Shown here: piece by piece, positions 25,428 to 35,383 of the stretch | How the letters are laid out: each line of letters starts with the position of its first letter | Position numbering within the stretch: position 1 is the first letter of the stretch | Origin: Pseudoalteromonas prydzensis | Lineage (GTDB): Bacteria; Pseudomonadota; Gammaproteobacteria; Enterobacterales; Alteromonadaceae | Assembly: GCF_001661495.1 (NCBI RefSeq) | Contig: NZ_BDDT01000002.1 | Coordinates: 496,001 to 560,000 of the forward strand | Reading direction: 5' to 3' | Length of the DNA stretch: 64,000 nt | Made by a program: the position numbers and the translations under genes | The notes under the pieces: generated by a model | What the model saw: the letters and a program-made list of their open reading frames with translations, nothing else | The model's database searches: none | What the model was told of the DNA's origin: nothing

Positions 25428-26012
25428 TTATGATATTTTCTTATCTTTTTTCGCTAAATAGTAGCCAATAAGAATGCCTGCTAGCGCACCAAAAAAGTGG
25501 CTTTCAAACGATACATGGGGGCGCTGAGGTAGTACACCCCAAATCAAACCGCTATATAAAAACAACACCACAACACTAATCGCGATTGCTTTAAATGAGC
25601 GATGCATAATACCGTAGCAAATTAAAAATCCCCATAAGCCATACAATACGCCGCTTAAACCAACGTGAATATTGCCGCGGCCAAATAGCCAAACTAGCAA
25701 GCCGCCAACCAGAGCGGTGAAAATAAATACGACCCAAAAGCGCTTTACACTATATTGGCAGACTAGCCAGGCGAGTATTGCAAATGGTATTAAATTACTG
25801 ATCAAATGTGCCCAGCCGCCATGTAAAAAAGGCGCGAAGAAAATACCGCTTAAGCCACTTAAGCTGCGCGGATAAATACCTAAGCCATTTAAGTTTATGC
25901 CCGGTAAGCTATTAATAACTTGTAGTAAGGTACACAGTAAAATAATGCCAATTATTGTAAAGCGTTTACTGGCCAGAGGAGGAATGCTTAAAGAACTTTT
26001 TTGGTTTGCCAT
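25428..26012 (-). CDS. Rhomboid-family intramembrane serine protease
   Basis: A 194-residue, six-segment membrane protein. The rhomboid catalytic dyad is visible as Ser120 in HVGLSGVLYG and His172 in FESHFFGALAGILIGY, with the oxyanion-side His69 and Asn73 in HLISNLIP. Rhomboids cleave single-pass membrane proteins within the bilayer. It is smaller than E. coli GlpG and lacks the extra N-terminal cytoplasmic domain, closer to the short 'rhombosortase-free' core type. No sortase-like substrate is adjacent. Confidence 0.92.
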   Translation of the reverse strand: MANQKSSLSIPPLASKRFTIIGIILLCTLLQVINSLPGINLNGLGIYPRSLSGLSGIFFAPFLHGGWAHLISNLIPFAILAWLVCQYSVKRFWVVFIFTALVGGLLVWLFGRGNIHVGLSGVLYGLWGFLICYGIMHRSFKAIAISVVVLFLYSGLIWGVLPQRPHVSFESHFFGALAGILIGYYLAKKDKKIS

Positions 26013-26071
26013 ACATAAGCTTAAATTGAAAATGGGTTTGCCAGAGTATACCCATCTTGCTGCTAAAATGA

Positions 26072-26098
26072 AAAGCCTTACCCAAAGGGCAAGGCTTT
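26072..26098. terminator. Hairpin between the PfpI-like and rhomboid genes
   Basis: Stem AAAGCCTTaCCC / GGGcAAGGCTTT with an AAA loop and one internal mismatch, 20 bases after the PfpI-like stop codon on the minus strand; the A run on its left gives a short T run there. Confidence 0.6.
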
Positions 26099-26117
26099 GC
26101 TATATGCTAAATTGAAT

Positions 26118-26801
26118 TTAACCTAACTTAGTTAATAGTTTTTTAGCTGCAAGTTCAGAGCTGGCAGGGTTTTGACCGGTGATCAGTAAGCCATCTTCTA
26201 AAGCCAGTACCCCCCAATCATCGGTTTTTTGATAATTGCCGCCTTTTTTAATGAGTTCGTCTTCAACGAGTAAAGGCACGATGTCAGTCAGTTGTACGGC
26301 ATCTTCTTCGCTATTGCTAAAACCGGTTACTTTTTTACCTGCAACCAACGCTGTGCCATCCGGGTTTTTCGCATTTAAAAATACTGCGCTTGCGTGGCAA
26401 ACACCCGCAACTGGCTTTTCTGTTTTGATAAAGTCTTCAATCAGTGCAATTGAGGCAGTATTGTCAACTAAATCCCACAGTGGTCCGTGGCCGCCTGGGT
26501 AAAATACGCCGTCAAAATCGCTGGCATTTACCTCACTAAGTACTTTGGTGTTGGCCATCAGGGTTTGTGCTGCGCTGTCGTTATCAAAACGTTTAGTAGC
26601 ATCGGTTGCTGCATCAGGTGCCGCGCTGTTTGGATCAATCGGTGGTTGCCCGCCTTTTACTGATGCGAGTGTAACTTCGGCACCGGCATCAATAAATGCA
26701 TAATATGGGGCGGCAAATTCTTCTACCCAAAAGCCCGTTTTATGACCTGTATCGCCAAGCTCTGCATGCGAGGTAAGAACCATAAGTATTTTTTTAGCCA
26801 T
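26118..26801 (-). CDS. DJ-1/PfpI family protein (Hsp31/glyoxalase III-like)
   Basis: A 227-residue type 1 glutamine-amidotransferase-like protein. The nucleophile elbow AGVCHASA gives Cys135-His136, and the N-terminal GFWVEEFAAPYYAF supplies the conserved Glu. The GGQPPIDPNS block is typical of the Hsp31-like branch, whose members act as glyoxalase III or protein-repair enzymes against methylglyoxal-type stress. It is divergent from a LysR gene that may control it. The window also encodes methylglyoxal synthase, but 18 kb away. Confidence 0.9.
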   Translation of the reverse strand: MAKKILMVLTSHAELGDTGHKTGFWVEEFAAPYYAFIDAGAEVTLASVKGGQPPIDPNSAAPDAATDATKRFDNDSAAQTLMANTKVLSEVNASDFDGVFYPGGHGPLWDLVDNTASIALIEDFIKTEKPVAGVCHASAVFLNAKNPDGTALVAGKKVTGFSNSEEDAVQLTDIVPLLVEDELIKKGGNYQKTDDWGVLALEDGLLITGQNPASSELAAKKLLTKLG

Positions 26802-26932
26802 AACCGTATTCCTTCTGATGAATTAAATTTTTAAGCGGGTCTGTAATTACTATATGCATTAAGCTAACTTTATACAACGATGATAAATTTAACTTTATTG
26901 ATTTAAAAATTGATACAATTGCGCAGTTGAAT

Positions 26933-26944
26933 TAAGGAGGTGGC
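26933..26944 (+). promoter_or_regulatory. Strong Shine-Dalgarno for the LysR gene
   Basis: AAGGAGGTGGC immediately before the ATG at 26945 is close to the full anti-16S complement, though with rather short spacing; it fixes the start. Confidence 0.75.
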
Positions 26945-27868
26945 ATGAAGGTATCGTTTGAACAGCTAAAAAGCATGGTGGTTTTTGCACAAATTGTTGA
27001 GCAAGGCAGCTTAACGGCGGCAGCAAAACAGCTTGGCTTGACCCGTGCTGTGGCAAGCTATCATTTAAAAAAGCTCGAAACCCAGCTTGAAGTAACCTTA
27101 TTAAGCCGCTCCACCCGTACTATGGCGTTAACAGAGGCGGGAATTGCCTACTATGAACGTTGTCGCGTGATCACTGAGCAAGCAAATGCTGCAAATCAAC
27201 ACATTGAGAACATTAAGAATGAGCCGCAAGGTTTGTTGAAAATTAGCTGCCCAGTGAATGTCGGTATGCAATTGATAGTGCCTGCAATCAATGATTTTAA
27301 ACGTCAGTATCCCAAAATCGATATTGATTTACAGCTCAGTGATGAAGTGATTGATATTATTAAAAATGGTTTTGACTTTGCGATCCGTGGTGTGGCGCTT
27401 ACAGACTCAAATTTACAAGCCACTAAACTCACTACCATGAGCACCTGTATTTGTGGATCGCCTGATTACTTTGCACATTTTGGCAAACCTAAAACACCTG
27501 AGCAGTTAAGTGAACATAAGTGGGTGGTGTATCAATTAGGCAGTAAAACACTAACCCTACAAAAAGACGGTAAAAAGCACAGTTTAACTATGCAGGGGGG
27601 GTTAAGTACTAATAACGCCGCGGCACGCACAGCCTTTGTTGAAGCCGGGCATGGAATTGGGCGCATTCCACTTTATGATGCTTGGCCAAAAGTGCAAGCC
27701 GGGTTGTTAGCAACGGTATTAGATGATTACAAAAGTAAAGACATCGAACTGTATGGGGTGTTTCCACCAGGCGGTGCGGGATCTAAAAAGCTGCGTTTAT
27801 TTATTGATTACTTAAAAGATTATTTTATAAAAAAGCATACCGCTTTGGGTATGCTTAAAAGTAACTAA
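26945..27868 (+). CDS. LysR-family transcriptional regulator
   Basis: A 307-residue LysR regulator. The N-terminal winged helix covers about residues 1-62, with FAQIVEQGSLTAAAKQLGLTRAVASYHLKKLE. The type 2 periplasmic-binding-like effector domain covers about 90-300. The overall pattern is that of the group that controls small oxidoreductase or stress genes (ECRITEQANAAN-type linker, LLKISCPVNVG). It is divergent from the DJ-1/PfpI gene with a 143-base gap, the usual layout for a LysR regulator and its target. The effector is unknown. Confidence 0.93.
   Translation: MKVSFEQLKSMVVFAQIVEQGSLTAAAKQLGLTRAVASYHLKKLETQLEVTLLSRSTRTMALTEAGIAYYERCRVITEQANAANQHIENIKNEPQGLLKISCPVNVGMQLIVPAINDFKRQYPKIDIDLQLSDEVIDIIKNGFDFAIRGVALTDSNLQATKLTTMSTCICGSPDYFAHFGKPKTPEQLSEHKWVVYQLGSKTLTLQKDGKKHSLTMQGGLSTNNAAARTAFVEAGHGIGRIPLYDAWPKVQAGLLATVLDDYKSKDIELYGVFPPGGAGSKKLRLFIDYLKDYFIKKHTALGMLKSN
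27826..27856 (-). terminator. Terminator embedded in the 3' end of the LysR gene
   Basis: Stem AAGCATACC / GGTATGCTT (27833-27841 and 27848-27856). On the minus strand it is followed by TTTTATAA, so it can end the dienelactone-hydrolase transcript while lying inside the last codons of the LysR frame. Confidence 0.65.
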
Positions 27869-27894
27869 CTTAGTCGTGCGAGCTTAAAACTCGC

Positions 27895-28641
27895 TTACAA
27901 AGTACGGCTAAATAACGCTACCGCTTGCTGGTACATGGCAATAGCAAGGGCGGGATCGTAACGCTCCCCTTCATCGCGCATAAACGCATGTTGCGCGTTT
28001 ACTTCTTGCCATTGGTAGTTAATGCCTGTGGCCACCACTTGCTGATAGATTTTAGCGCGGCCTTCTTGTGGTACATGAGGGTCTTGCTTGCCCCAAATAA
28101 AGTGAATTTCACCTTGAATATCAGCCATGCGTTCAAACGAGTTATTACTGGCTTGTGCAGGCAGTGTATCGCTATGAATATCGGTCGCGTATAAACAAAA
28201 TGCGGCTTTAATTGCTGGGTTTAACGCCGCGCGATAAGCTAAGTGACCACCAATACACACCCCCATAGTGCCCACAGAGCCAGTGCAATAGGCTTGCGTT
28301 TGGGCAAAGTCGATTAATGCTTGCGTGTCGCTGTCGTGGGACTCAAGCGGTTTTGCCCATTTATCAGCGTTGCCTTTGTCTTTACCCGCGTCATCGTAGG
28401 CCAGCACTGTACCAATCGGATTTAGCTCATGAAAAACTTCAGGCACTAACACCACAAAACCATGGCCTGCTAAAATAGCGGCACTGCGCGCGATTGGCGC
28501 GGTTTGTTGGAAAATTTCAGAGTAAAAAATTATTGTCGGAAATTGCCCGTCGGCTTGTGGGCGGTAAACAGTGGTGCGCATAGTGCCTGTTGGGGTAGGC
28601 AAGTCAGCGTTATGGTGTTGGATGATCATAAAAGCGCTCAA
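27895..28641 (-). CDS. Dienelactone hydrolase family protein
   Basis: A 248-residue alpha/beta hydrolase of the dienelactone hydrolase family. The nucleophile is a cysteine (Cys129 in GTMGVCIGGHLAYR), as in true dienelactone hydrolases. Asp in WGKQDPHVP and His in NAQHAFMRDEG complete the triad. Residues around Glu43 (YSEIFQQ) match the conserved family glutamate. Cytoplasmic; the natural substrate is unknown. The gene stands alone, convergent with the LysR gene. Confidence 0.9.
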   Translation of the reverse strand: MSAFMIIQHHNADLPTPTGTMRTTVYRPQADGQFPTIIFYSEIFQQTAPIARSAAILAGHGFVVLVPEVFHELNPIGTVLAYDDAGKDKGNADKWAKPLESHDSDTQALIDFAQTQAYCTGSVGTMGVCIGGHLAYRAALNPAIKAAFCLYATDIHSDTLPAQASNNSFERMADIQGEIHFIWGKQDPHVPQEGRAKIYQQVVATGINYQWQEVNAQHAFMRDEGERYDPALAIAMYQQAVALFSRTL

Positions 28642-28700
28642 TTAAATAGTATATAAAATATATGGTAACTGAGCGCGATAAAATAAACACGTCCTAAAGT

Positions 28701-30026
28701 TTAAATACTTGCAGGCATTTTATTACAGCTAGCATAGTAACTTACGGTTGCTGGCCAATCGGAAAATATGCCCATTACACCAACCTCTTGTGCTAAAACA
28801 TCAACCACAGTGAACATATCGCCATCATTATCTATAACATCACTAATAGACTGATAATAATAACCGCCACCTTCATTTAGAGGGCCAGAGCGCTCAAGGC
28901 TCCATGCAATAATATTAAGCCCTGCTGCTTTAGCATCTATGGCGTACTGCGAGGGCACTATATTGTTGTCGTTATCTATAGTCAGTAGCACCCAAATAGG
29001 GGGCGCTATAATTTTAACGCCATCAGTTGCGAGCTCTGCCATGCTTGGCTGCCATGTTGCTGCGTTATTAGGATCAAACCCTGCATTGCTGTCGCGACCA
29101 TCTAAATAAACACTTTGTGCTGCAAATTCAGGATTAGTGTTAATCCAATATTCTACGTCGGCTAAATTAAATGATTGTGGATAAACATGGTTTGCGGGCA
29201 CCTCCATTTGTGTGTATTCATCCAGCATTTTTTGCGCATATTGTGTTTGGGTCATGCCATTAAAAGGCATGCTCACTTGAGGAGATTTAAGCTCAGGGGT
29301 CATTTTTACACCCAATTCTTTAAATAGTGCAATACTTTGTTTGTGAGTCATGAGTGTACCTGAGGTAGCGTATAAATCAGTGCGCCAACTCGGTGTACCC
29401 TGCATATAATCGCTAACATTCGTGGCATTGGTGTTCGCGCCATCCATTTTACCCTCAAGGGTTAAAAATTCAGCCAGGCTAATATCGCTAGTGCAACATT
29501 TAGCTGTAGCAGGTGTACCACTGTTAGGATCCGCTGGCGTAAATGGCACGCTGCATTTAGCGGCAAGTTTTGGGATCGCTAAAATATTAGTGGTGGTATG
29601 TAAATCACATTGTGAATGGCGACATACCAGCTCTTTATCATTTGTAAACGTCACATCGCACTCAACAATGCCCGCGCCCATTCGAGCTGCAGCAATGTAA
29701 GATTCTTGAGTATGCTCAGGGTATTGCATCGGTGCACCGCGATGACCAATTGAAAAATCAGTACGATAAAAAGGGCCGTCTTTGCATGATTCTAATTTTG
29801 TTTTTAGAGCGCTGGTAGTCATATCGTCAATTAAGTAGTCAGGACGAGCACCGAGTTGAATATTTGTACCTTGCGCTACTTCAACAATAACAGGGGTAGG
29901 AACTTTAACAATTTCAACTTCAGTGTTGGTGACAACCACTTCTTTTTCGACTATTTCTGTATCGTCAGCGCAGCCAGTGAGTGTAATTAATAATAAACAA
30001 CGAGCTAGTATAGGTGTGTGTTTCAT
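28701..30026 (-). CDS. Glycerophosphodiester phosphodiesterase lipoprotein
   Basis: A 441-residue lipoprotein (lipobox LTGC, Cys19) of the GDPD family. It hydrolyses glycerophosphodiesters to glycerol-3-phosphate and an alcohol in the periplasm. Catalytic and metal residues are in place: His95-Arg96 (GHRGAP), Glu104, Glu122-Cys-Asp124 and His137. A long insert with several cysteines ([24 protein letters not shown]) makes it longer than E. coli GlpQ (about 358). No glp uptake genes are nearby. Confidence 0.92.
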   Translation of the reverse strand: MKHTPILARCLLLITLTGCADDTEIVEKEVVVTNTEVEIVKVPTPVIVEVAQGTNIQLGARPDYLIDDMTTSALKTKLESCKDGPFYRTDFSIGHRGAPMQYPEHTQESYIAAARMGAGIVECDVTFTNDKELVCRHSQCDLHTTTNILAIPKLAAKCSVPFTPADPNSGTPATAKCCTSDISLAEFLTLEGKMDGANTNATNVSDYMQGTPSWRTDLYATSGTLMTHKQSIALFKELGVKMTPELKSPQVSMPFNGMTQTQYAQKMLDEYTQMEVPANHVYPQSFNLADVEYWINTNPEFAAQSVYLDGRDSNAGFDPNNAATWQPSMAELATDGVKIIAPPIWVLLTIDNDNNIVPSQYAIDAKAAGLNIIAWSLERSGPLNEGGGYYYQSISDVIDNDGDMFTVVDVLAQEVGVMGIFSDWPATVSYYASCNKMPASI

Positions 30027-30100
30027 TATTTGTCCCTAAAAATCAAAGTGGACGCTACCTTACTAATTATTAGTGACAGTTTCACTACAGAGTAATTAAT

Positions 30101-30940
30101 TTACTCTTTCGCCATTATTTGGTTTACCACTAATGCAAAAAGTATCACTCCCGCGCCAATACTTAATCTAAGTAGGTCTGCATCTCTATTCCAAATAAGC
30201 ACATTAACAACAATGCCCGCAGGAATAAGCAAGTTGTTCATCACCGCCAGTGCGCCCACATTGACAATAGTTGCGCCTTTATTCCACATAAAATAGCCAA
30301 TACCGGATGCCACAACTCCTAAATAAATCAGTATGCCCCATTGTGTTGACGTGCTAGGCAATTTGTTTGCATCACCAAATAAGACATAGCAGCTACTTGC
30401 AACAATGAGTGCGCCAATAAAAAACCAACCAAATACAGTTTTATCATCAAGCTGCTTATCCAGCATTAAGCGTTTATAGGTTACTTGCCCTGTAGCAAAA
30501 CTAATATTCGCGCCTTGTACCAGTAATAACCCGACTAAGAAGTTGCTGTCTAAGTTTTCATAGCGAATAGTAATGGCACCTAAGACAGCAATAAATGCGA
30601 CGATAAAAAACTGTGGGTTAAATTGTTTGTTAAATGCATCGTTTAATAACGTGATGTAAAGCGGGGTCATTACGGTAAATAGCAGTACTTCAGGTACACT
30701 TAAGAACAAAAATGAGTGGTAGTAAAAGCTATACATAATCCCGAGTTGTACTGCGCCTATCAGCATGAGTTTGCACGCAAGTGGGGGAGGTGTACGTTTT
30801 AAAAACGGTAAAAATAGCAGTGTGGCTAGGGCTACGCGAATTAATACACTAAACCAAGCATCAACTTGACCCGCTAAATATACGCCAATTAAACTAAATG
30901 AAAACGCCCATAATAGAGTGACGGCAAATAAGTAGCCCAT
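30101..30940 (-). CDS. DMT-superfamily (EamA) transporter
   Basis: A 279-residue inner-membrane protein with ten hydrophobic segments in two EamA repeats, for example LLWAFSFSLIGVYLAG at the start and YLGVVASGIGYFMWNKGATIVNVG in the second half. Such proteins export amino acids or other metabolites. The substrate is unknown. A GGAG lies upstream of the ATG. It is in the same direction as the amidohydrolase and GDPD genes but with clear gaps. Confidence 0.88.
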   Translation of the reverse strand: MGYLFAVTLLWAFSFSLIGVYLAGQVDAWFSVLIRVALATLLFLPFLKRTPPPLACKLMLIGAVQLGIMYSFYYHSFLFLSVPEVLLFTVMTPLYITLLNDAFNKQFNPQFFIVAFIAVLGAITIRYENLDSNFLVGLLLVQGANISFATGQVTYKRLMLDKQLDDKTVFGWFFIGALIVASSCYVLFGDANKLPSTSTQWGILIYLGVVASGIGYFMWNKGATIVNVGALAVMNNLLIPAGIVVNVLIWNRDADLLRLSIGAGVILFALVVNQIMAKE

Positions 30941-31034
30941 AGTGTTGCTTACTCCAAACTAAAAACGCGAGTGTATACTACAACGAGCATTAAAGGGAGT
31001 GGCTCAGTGAAGTAACCTGAGCCCGTTGATTAAT

Positions 31035-32462
31035 TTATTGTTGTGAACTAACAAATTGTTTGGCTTCGGCTTTTAGCTGCTCAAGCGCGGCCTTGTTATA
31101 ATAACGACTATGCGAAATAACCCCGCTGAGTTTTTGGGTGTTACGCACATCAAGCAATGGGTTAGCAGTTAGCAAAATAATATCGGCGGTTTTACCTTCA
31201 GTCAGCTCTCCAAACTGTTCGCTTTTACCTAAAAACTCTGGCCCTGCAAGGGTTGCTGATTGCAGTGTTTGCAGTGGCGTTAGTCCGTAGTCACTAAAAA
31301 TAGCTAATTCTTGATGCAGTGATATACCAGGATAAATATATGAATTTAAAAAGCCAGCATCGGTTCCGGCAATAATTGGCACACCGGCTTGTTGCGCCAG
31401 TGGCAGTAACTGTGCGGTTTTTACAAAACGTTCTTTACGTTGCTTTATTTGCTCTGGTGTATCTTTATTAGCTCTATCTACACGCCATTGATAAGTGGCT
31501 TTCAGGCCCTTGCCAAGGTAATTTAAAAACTCATCAGTTTGATGGTTATCTTCATCAATATACGCGGTAATTCGGCCACCAATTAAAGTAGGTACGACTG
31601 CGGTGTTATTTTTAGCTAATACGGCGTATTTATTTAAAGCCGTTTGAGTATCAATATGTGCGGTGATAATAGGCAAAGCACTGCGGTAACTTAGCTCACC
31701 TGAAGCTACTTTTGCTGATATTTCAGGCTCGTTGCTTGCGGCGGCTTTTAATAAGTAAGTCATGTGCTCTATGGCATCCAACCCTGCATTAGATACGTCT
31801 GTAACCGATAACGAAAATGGAATATGCCCTGATATTTGATAACCGCGTTTTTTTACTTCTTGCACGGCTTTTAAATACAGCTCAGGTGTTAATGCGCTGT
31901 CGGTGATTTTGATAAAGTCCACATTCATAGCATCTAGGCTATCTATCGCTGCGTTCATTTCTGCAACGGTTTCTACTTCTAAATCGCCAGGCCAAATTGA
32001 GCCTTTACCTTCAAGTTTTGGTCCTGAGGTATAAATTGTTGGGCCAACTAATTGATTACTATTTACTTGCGCTCGCCAATTTAAAACTGACTCACTTAGA
32101 TCCGCAGCTGCATCACGCACAGTGGTAATACCGTATGCTAAATATAACGGTAGCAGTTGCTTGTTTTCTTCTATCAGTTCTTCGCCGCCACCAAAATGGA
32201 CATGCATATCCCAAAGCCCTGGCATTAGGAATTGATCATTAGCATCAATGTAATTATCGGTAATGAAGTTATTTTTTAGCGACTGGTTGCTGCGTTTAAT
32301 GATCACACCATCACGGATGGCAAGAGATTGATCGGCACTAAGTTGCCCTGTTTTTACATCAATAACCGTGGCATTAGCGATCACGATATCGGCGCGCTCT
32401 GTTGGTTGAGTCGAACATGCAGCTAGTACTAAGCAGGTTGAAAATATAAGTGTATGTTTCAT
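31035..32462 (-). CDS. Amidohydrolase-family lipoprotein
   Basis: A 475-residue lipoprotein (lipobox LAAC, Cys16) of the metal-dependent amidohydrolase superfamily, in the imidazolonepropionase-like group that includes prolidase-like peptidases. The metal site includes His87-Val-His89 (LWDMHVHFGGG). Further ligands are likely in GHIPFS, IEHMTYL and AGTDAGF. It probably hydrolyses a dipeptide or cyclic amide in the periplasm. The neighbouring M3 peptidase lipoprotein suggests joint peptide breakdown. Confidence 0.9.
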   Translation of the reverse strand: MKHTLIFSTCLVLAACSTQPTERADIVIANATVIDVKTGQLSADQSLAIRDGVIIKRSNQSLKNNFITDNYIDANDQFLMPGLWDMHVHFGGGEELIEENKQLLPLYLAYGITTVRDAAADLSESVLNWRAQVNSNQLVGPTIYTSGPKLEGKGSIWPGDLEVETVAEMNAAIDSLDAMNVDFIKITDSALTPELYLKAVQEVKKRGYQISGHIPFSLSVTDVSNAGLDAIEHMTYLLKAAASNEPEISAKVASGELSYRSALPIITAHIDTQTALNKYAVLAKNNTAVVPTLIGGRITAYIDEDNHQTDEFLNYLGKGLKATYQWRVDRANKDTPEQIKQRKERFVKTAQLLPLAQQAGVPIIAGTDAGFLNSYIYPGISLHQELAIFSDYGLTPLQTLQSATLAGPEFLGKSEQFGELTEGKTADIILLTANPLLDVRNTQKLSGVISHSRYYNKAALEQLKAEAKQFVSSQQ

Positions 32463-32601
32463 AGAGTAGTCCTGAATTTTTTATTCAGACTAGCACAGAG
32501 AAAACGAGAGGGAGCTAATTTGAGTTAGAAAGCCAAAAACACAGGCTGATTGCGATGAAAAGTGAGAGCCCATTGCGGGCTCCCAGTAATATTAGTTTAC
32601 T

Positions 32602-34734
32602 TTATTCAACTAAACCACGGCGCTTCAGCAGCGCGTCGGTGGTTGGCTTTTGACCACGGAACTCAATGTAGCTTTGCATTAAGTCGCGACTGTTACCTTT
32701 TGATAGAATTTCTTTACGGAAGCTATCACCGTTTTCACGAGTAAGGCCGCCTTGCTCGGTCATGTGCGCAAACGCGTCGGCTGCAAATACTTCAGTCCAA
32801 AGGTATGCGTAGTAACCTGCTGAGTAACCACCGGCAAAAGTATGGCTAAAGTAACAAGACTTATAACGCGGTGGTACTGGGTAATAAGCTATACCGTGTT
32901 TTTCAAGCGCTTCGTGCTCGAATTTTTGTACGTCAGTGATATCTGCATCAGAACCAAATGAATGCCATTCCATATCAAGCAATGCGGCTGCTAAGTATTC
33001 AGTGGTGCCAAAACCTTGATTGAAGTTTTGTGACTCAAGTACTTTTGCTAGTAGCTCTTTCGGAATAGGCTCACCGGTTTTATAGTGCTTAGCGTAGTTA
33101 GCAAGTACTGTTGGTTCGATGTTCCAATCTTCGTTTGCTTGTGAAGGGAACTCAACAAAGTCGCGCGCTGTTGCAGTACCTGCAAGGCTTGGGTATTTAA
33201 CGTCTGAGAATAAACCGTGCGCCGCATGACCAAATTCATGGAACATAGTCGTTACTTCAGAGAAGGTCATTAATGTAGGCTGGCCATCTGCAGGCTTTGG
33301 AATATTCTGTGCGTTGTAAATTACCGGTTTTGTGCCTTTTAAACCACTTTGACCCACGTATGAGCTCATCCAAGCACCGCCACGTTTACCTTCACGCGCA
33401 TACGGGTCCATATAAAATAAACCAATGGCGCTGCCATCTGCGTTAAATACTTCAAATGCCATGACGTCTTCGTGATAAACCGGTAAATCTTTACGCTCTT
33501 TAAAGGTAATACCGTACAGTTTTTTCATCGCGAAGAATAATCCGTCATGGATCACTGATTGCATTTCAAAATAAGGCTTAACAAGCGCTGGGTCTAGGTC
33601 ATACTTAGCTTGACGTACTTTTTCAGTATAAAATGCCCAATCCCAAGGTTGTAGTGCAAAGGTTTCACCCGATGCATCAATCACTTTTTGGATTTCAGCC
33701 GCTTCAGCTTTGGCTTTGTTCACTGCTTTTGGTGCAAGGTCATCTAAAATGCCGTATACATTGTCAGTGGTTTTAGCCATACGCGTAGTCATTACATACG
33801 ATGCCCAATCTTTATAACCAAGTAACTCTGCTTTTTGCGCACGTAGGTTGGTTTCTTTGATTATGATAGGGCCGTTAGTGTTTTGTGCACGCGTTGCGGA
33901 TGCTTTAAAAATACGCTCACGTAATTTACGGTTTTCAAGGCTGCTTAAAATTGGCTGTTGCGTGGTGTTCACTAGCGTGATCATGTAGCCTTCTTTGCCT
34001 GCTTTTTTAGCAGCTGCGGCTAAGCTGTCAATTTCGCCATCAGACAGACCCGCTAACTCACTTTTATCTGTCACTAAGATCACATCTTCTTTAAATGACT
34101 TTAGGATATTTTGCGAAAATTCAGTTGATAACTTAGCAAGCTCTGCGTTGATCTCACGCATTTTGGTTTTTTGTGCTTCGTTAAGTTTTGCACCAGCATT
34201 GACAAATTTAGTGTAGTAAAACTCAACTAGACGTTGGTCTTCAGCGTTTAGGCTTGCTTTGTTGTTATAAATGCTTTCAACGCGAGAGAATAATGCTTTA
34301 TTCAAGTAAATGTCATCAGAGTGGGCCGATAGTACCGGTGCCATTTTAGCGGCAATACGCTGGTATTCACTGTCTGAAATTAAACCAGATAAGTTATAAA
34401 ACGCTGTTGATACTCGGTCAAGTAACTCGCCTGATAACTCAAGCTCTACCAATGTGTTTTTAAATGTTGCAGGAGCAGGGTTGTTAGCAATTGCTGCGAT
34501 CTGTGCTTTTTGCTCGGCAATACCGGCGTCAAAAACTGGCTCGTAATCTTTAGTGCCAAACTTATCAAATTCTGGTGCCATGTATTGCAGTGGGCTTGGC
34601 TTCATTAATACATTATCAATATTAACTGTTTGTACTTGAGATGCTTGTGCTGATGAGTCTTCTGCTTGTTGTGAACTACAAGCGGATAATAGTAAAACAC
34701 TAGCAATAGTGCTAGCGATGAGAGATTTGCGCAT
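32602..34734 (-). CDS. dcp: M3-family peptidyl-dipeptidase (Dcp-like) lipoprotein
   Basis: A 710-residue zinc peptidase of family M3 that removes dipeptides from peptide C-termini. A lipobox (LLLSAC, Cys19) places it in the periplasm. The zinc motif is HEFGH at 499-503 within MFHEFGHAAHGLFSD. The C-terminal substrate-binding block RYKSCYFSHTFAGGYSAGYYAYLW matches Dcp. The length fits Dcp (about 680) plus a signal and spacer. Upstream of the amidohydrolase lipoprotein in the same direction, it suggests a periplasmic peptide-degrading set. Confidence 0.94.
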   Translation of the reverse strand: MRKSLIASTIASVLLLSACSSQQAEDSSAQASQVQTVNIDNVLMKPSPLQYMAPEFDKFGTKDYEPVFDAGIAEQKAQIAAIANNPAPATFKNTLVELELSGELLDRVSTAFYNLSGLISDSEYQRIAAKMAPVLSAHSDDIYLNKALFSRVESIYNNKASLNAEDQRLVEFYYTKFVNAGAKLNEAQKTKMREINAELAKLSTEFSQNILKSFKEDVILVTDKSELAGLSDGEIDSLAAAAKKAGKEGYMITLVNTTQQPILSSLENRKLRERIFKASATRAQNTNGPIIIKETNLRAQKAELLGYKDWASYVMTTRMAKTTDNVYGILDDLAPKAVNKAKAEAAEIQKVIDASGETFALQPWDWAFYTEKVRQAKYDLDPALVKPYFEMQSVIHDGLFFAMKKLYGITFKERKDLPVYHEDVMAFEVFNADGSAIGLFYMDPYAREGKRGGAWMSSYVGQSGLKGTKPVIYNAQNIPKPADGQPTLMTFSEVTTMFHEFGHAAHGLFSDVKYPSLAGTATARDFVEFPSQANEDWNIEPTVLANYAKHYKTGEPIPKELLAKVLESQNFNQGFGTTEYLAAALLDMEWHSFGSDADITDVQKFEHEALEKHGIAYYPVPPRYKSCYFSHTFAGGYSAGYYAYLWTEVFAADAFAHMTEQGGLTRENGDSFRKEILSKGNSRDLMQSYIEFRGQKPTTDALLKRRGLVE

Positions 34735-34993
34735 AAGAGCTCCAATAAAAAAATAAGCCTTTTAAGACAGGTAAGGCATTAAGCATCTTAACTTAGCAAA
34801 TTTTAGATTATATACAATAAAGTTTATCGGTTTAATGGGGGGATTGAGCGCAAAATACGAGCTTTACGGATAAAATATCGGAAAACTTGAAAATAGTAGC
34901 TAAAATATAATTACTAATATAAAAGCTACTGTTAGGTTGTTGTCATATTACTTAATGGGTAATTTACTAAATAGTTAATCATGCACAGCAAAA

Positions 34994-35203
34994 TTAGTTG
35001 TAACCTAATACAAACTTCTTTTCACTACCAAAGCTGGCTGGCTGCTGGTGACCGAACTCTTTGTTAATTAAGTTTAAAGTTTGCTCTTGCTCTGCAAGAA
35101 CAGACAAAATTTTATTTCGGTAATCTAAGCTAGACTCAAATAGTTCTAGATCAACCAAAGGCTGCAAAGTGGCTAACTTTTGATTTAAGGTTAGTTGTGA
35201 CAT
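34994..35203 (-). CDS. Small hypothetical protein
   Basis: A 69-residue, mainly helical, soluble protein (LNQKLATLQPLVDLELFESS, then a Gln/Glu-rich helix). A good AGGAGAG sits eight bases or so before the ATG, which supports it as a real gene. I recognise no family. It lies alone between the M3 peptidase and an MscS channel. Confidence 0.6.
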   Translation of the reverse strand: MSQLTLNQKLATLQPLVDLELFESSLDYRNKILSVLAEQEQTLNLINKEFGHQQPASFGSEKKFVLGYN

Positions 35204-35383
35204 CGATCTCTCCTCACGCTTTATTTACCTTACAATATATTTATAGCATCAGTTGTAAGGAATTGTTAATAATTTATTCATAAAAAACATATTGAACTTT
35301 AACTTCTCCGTAAATGCCATTATGGCGTGCTAAACTTACTTAACCCTGAATAGGTGTCTTGTTTTATTTATTTTGGAAAAAGT

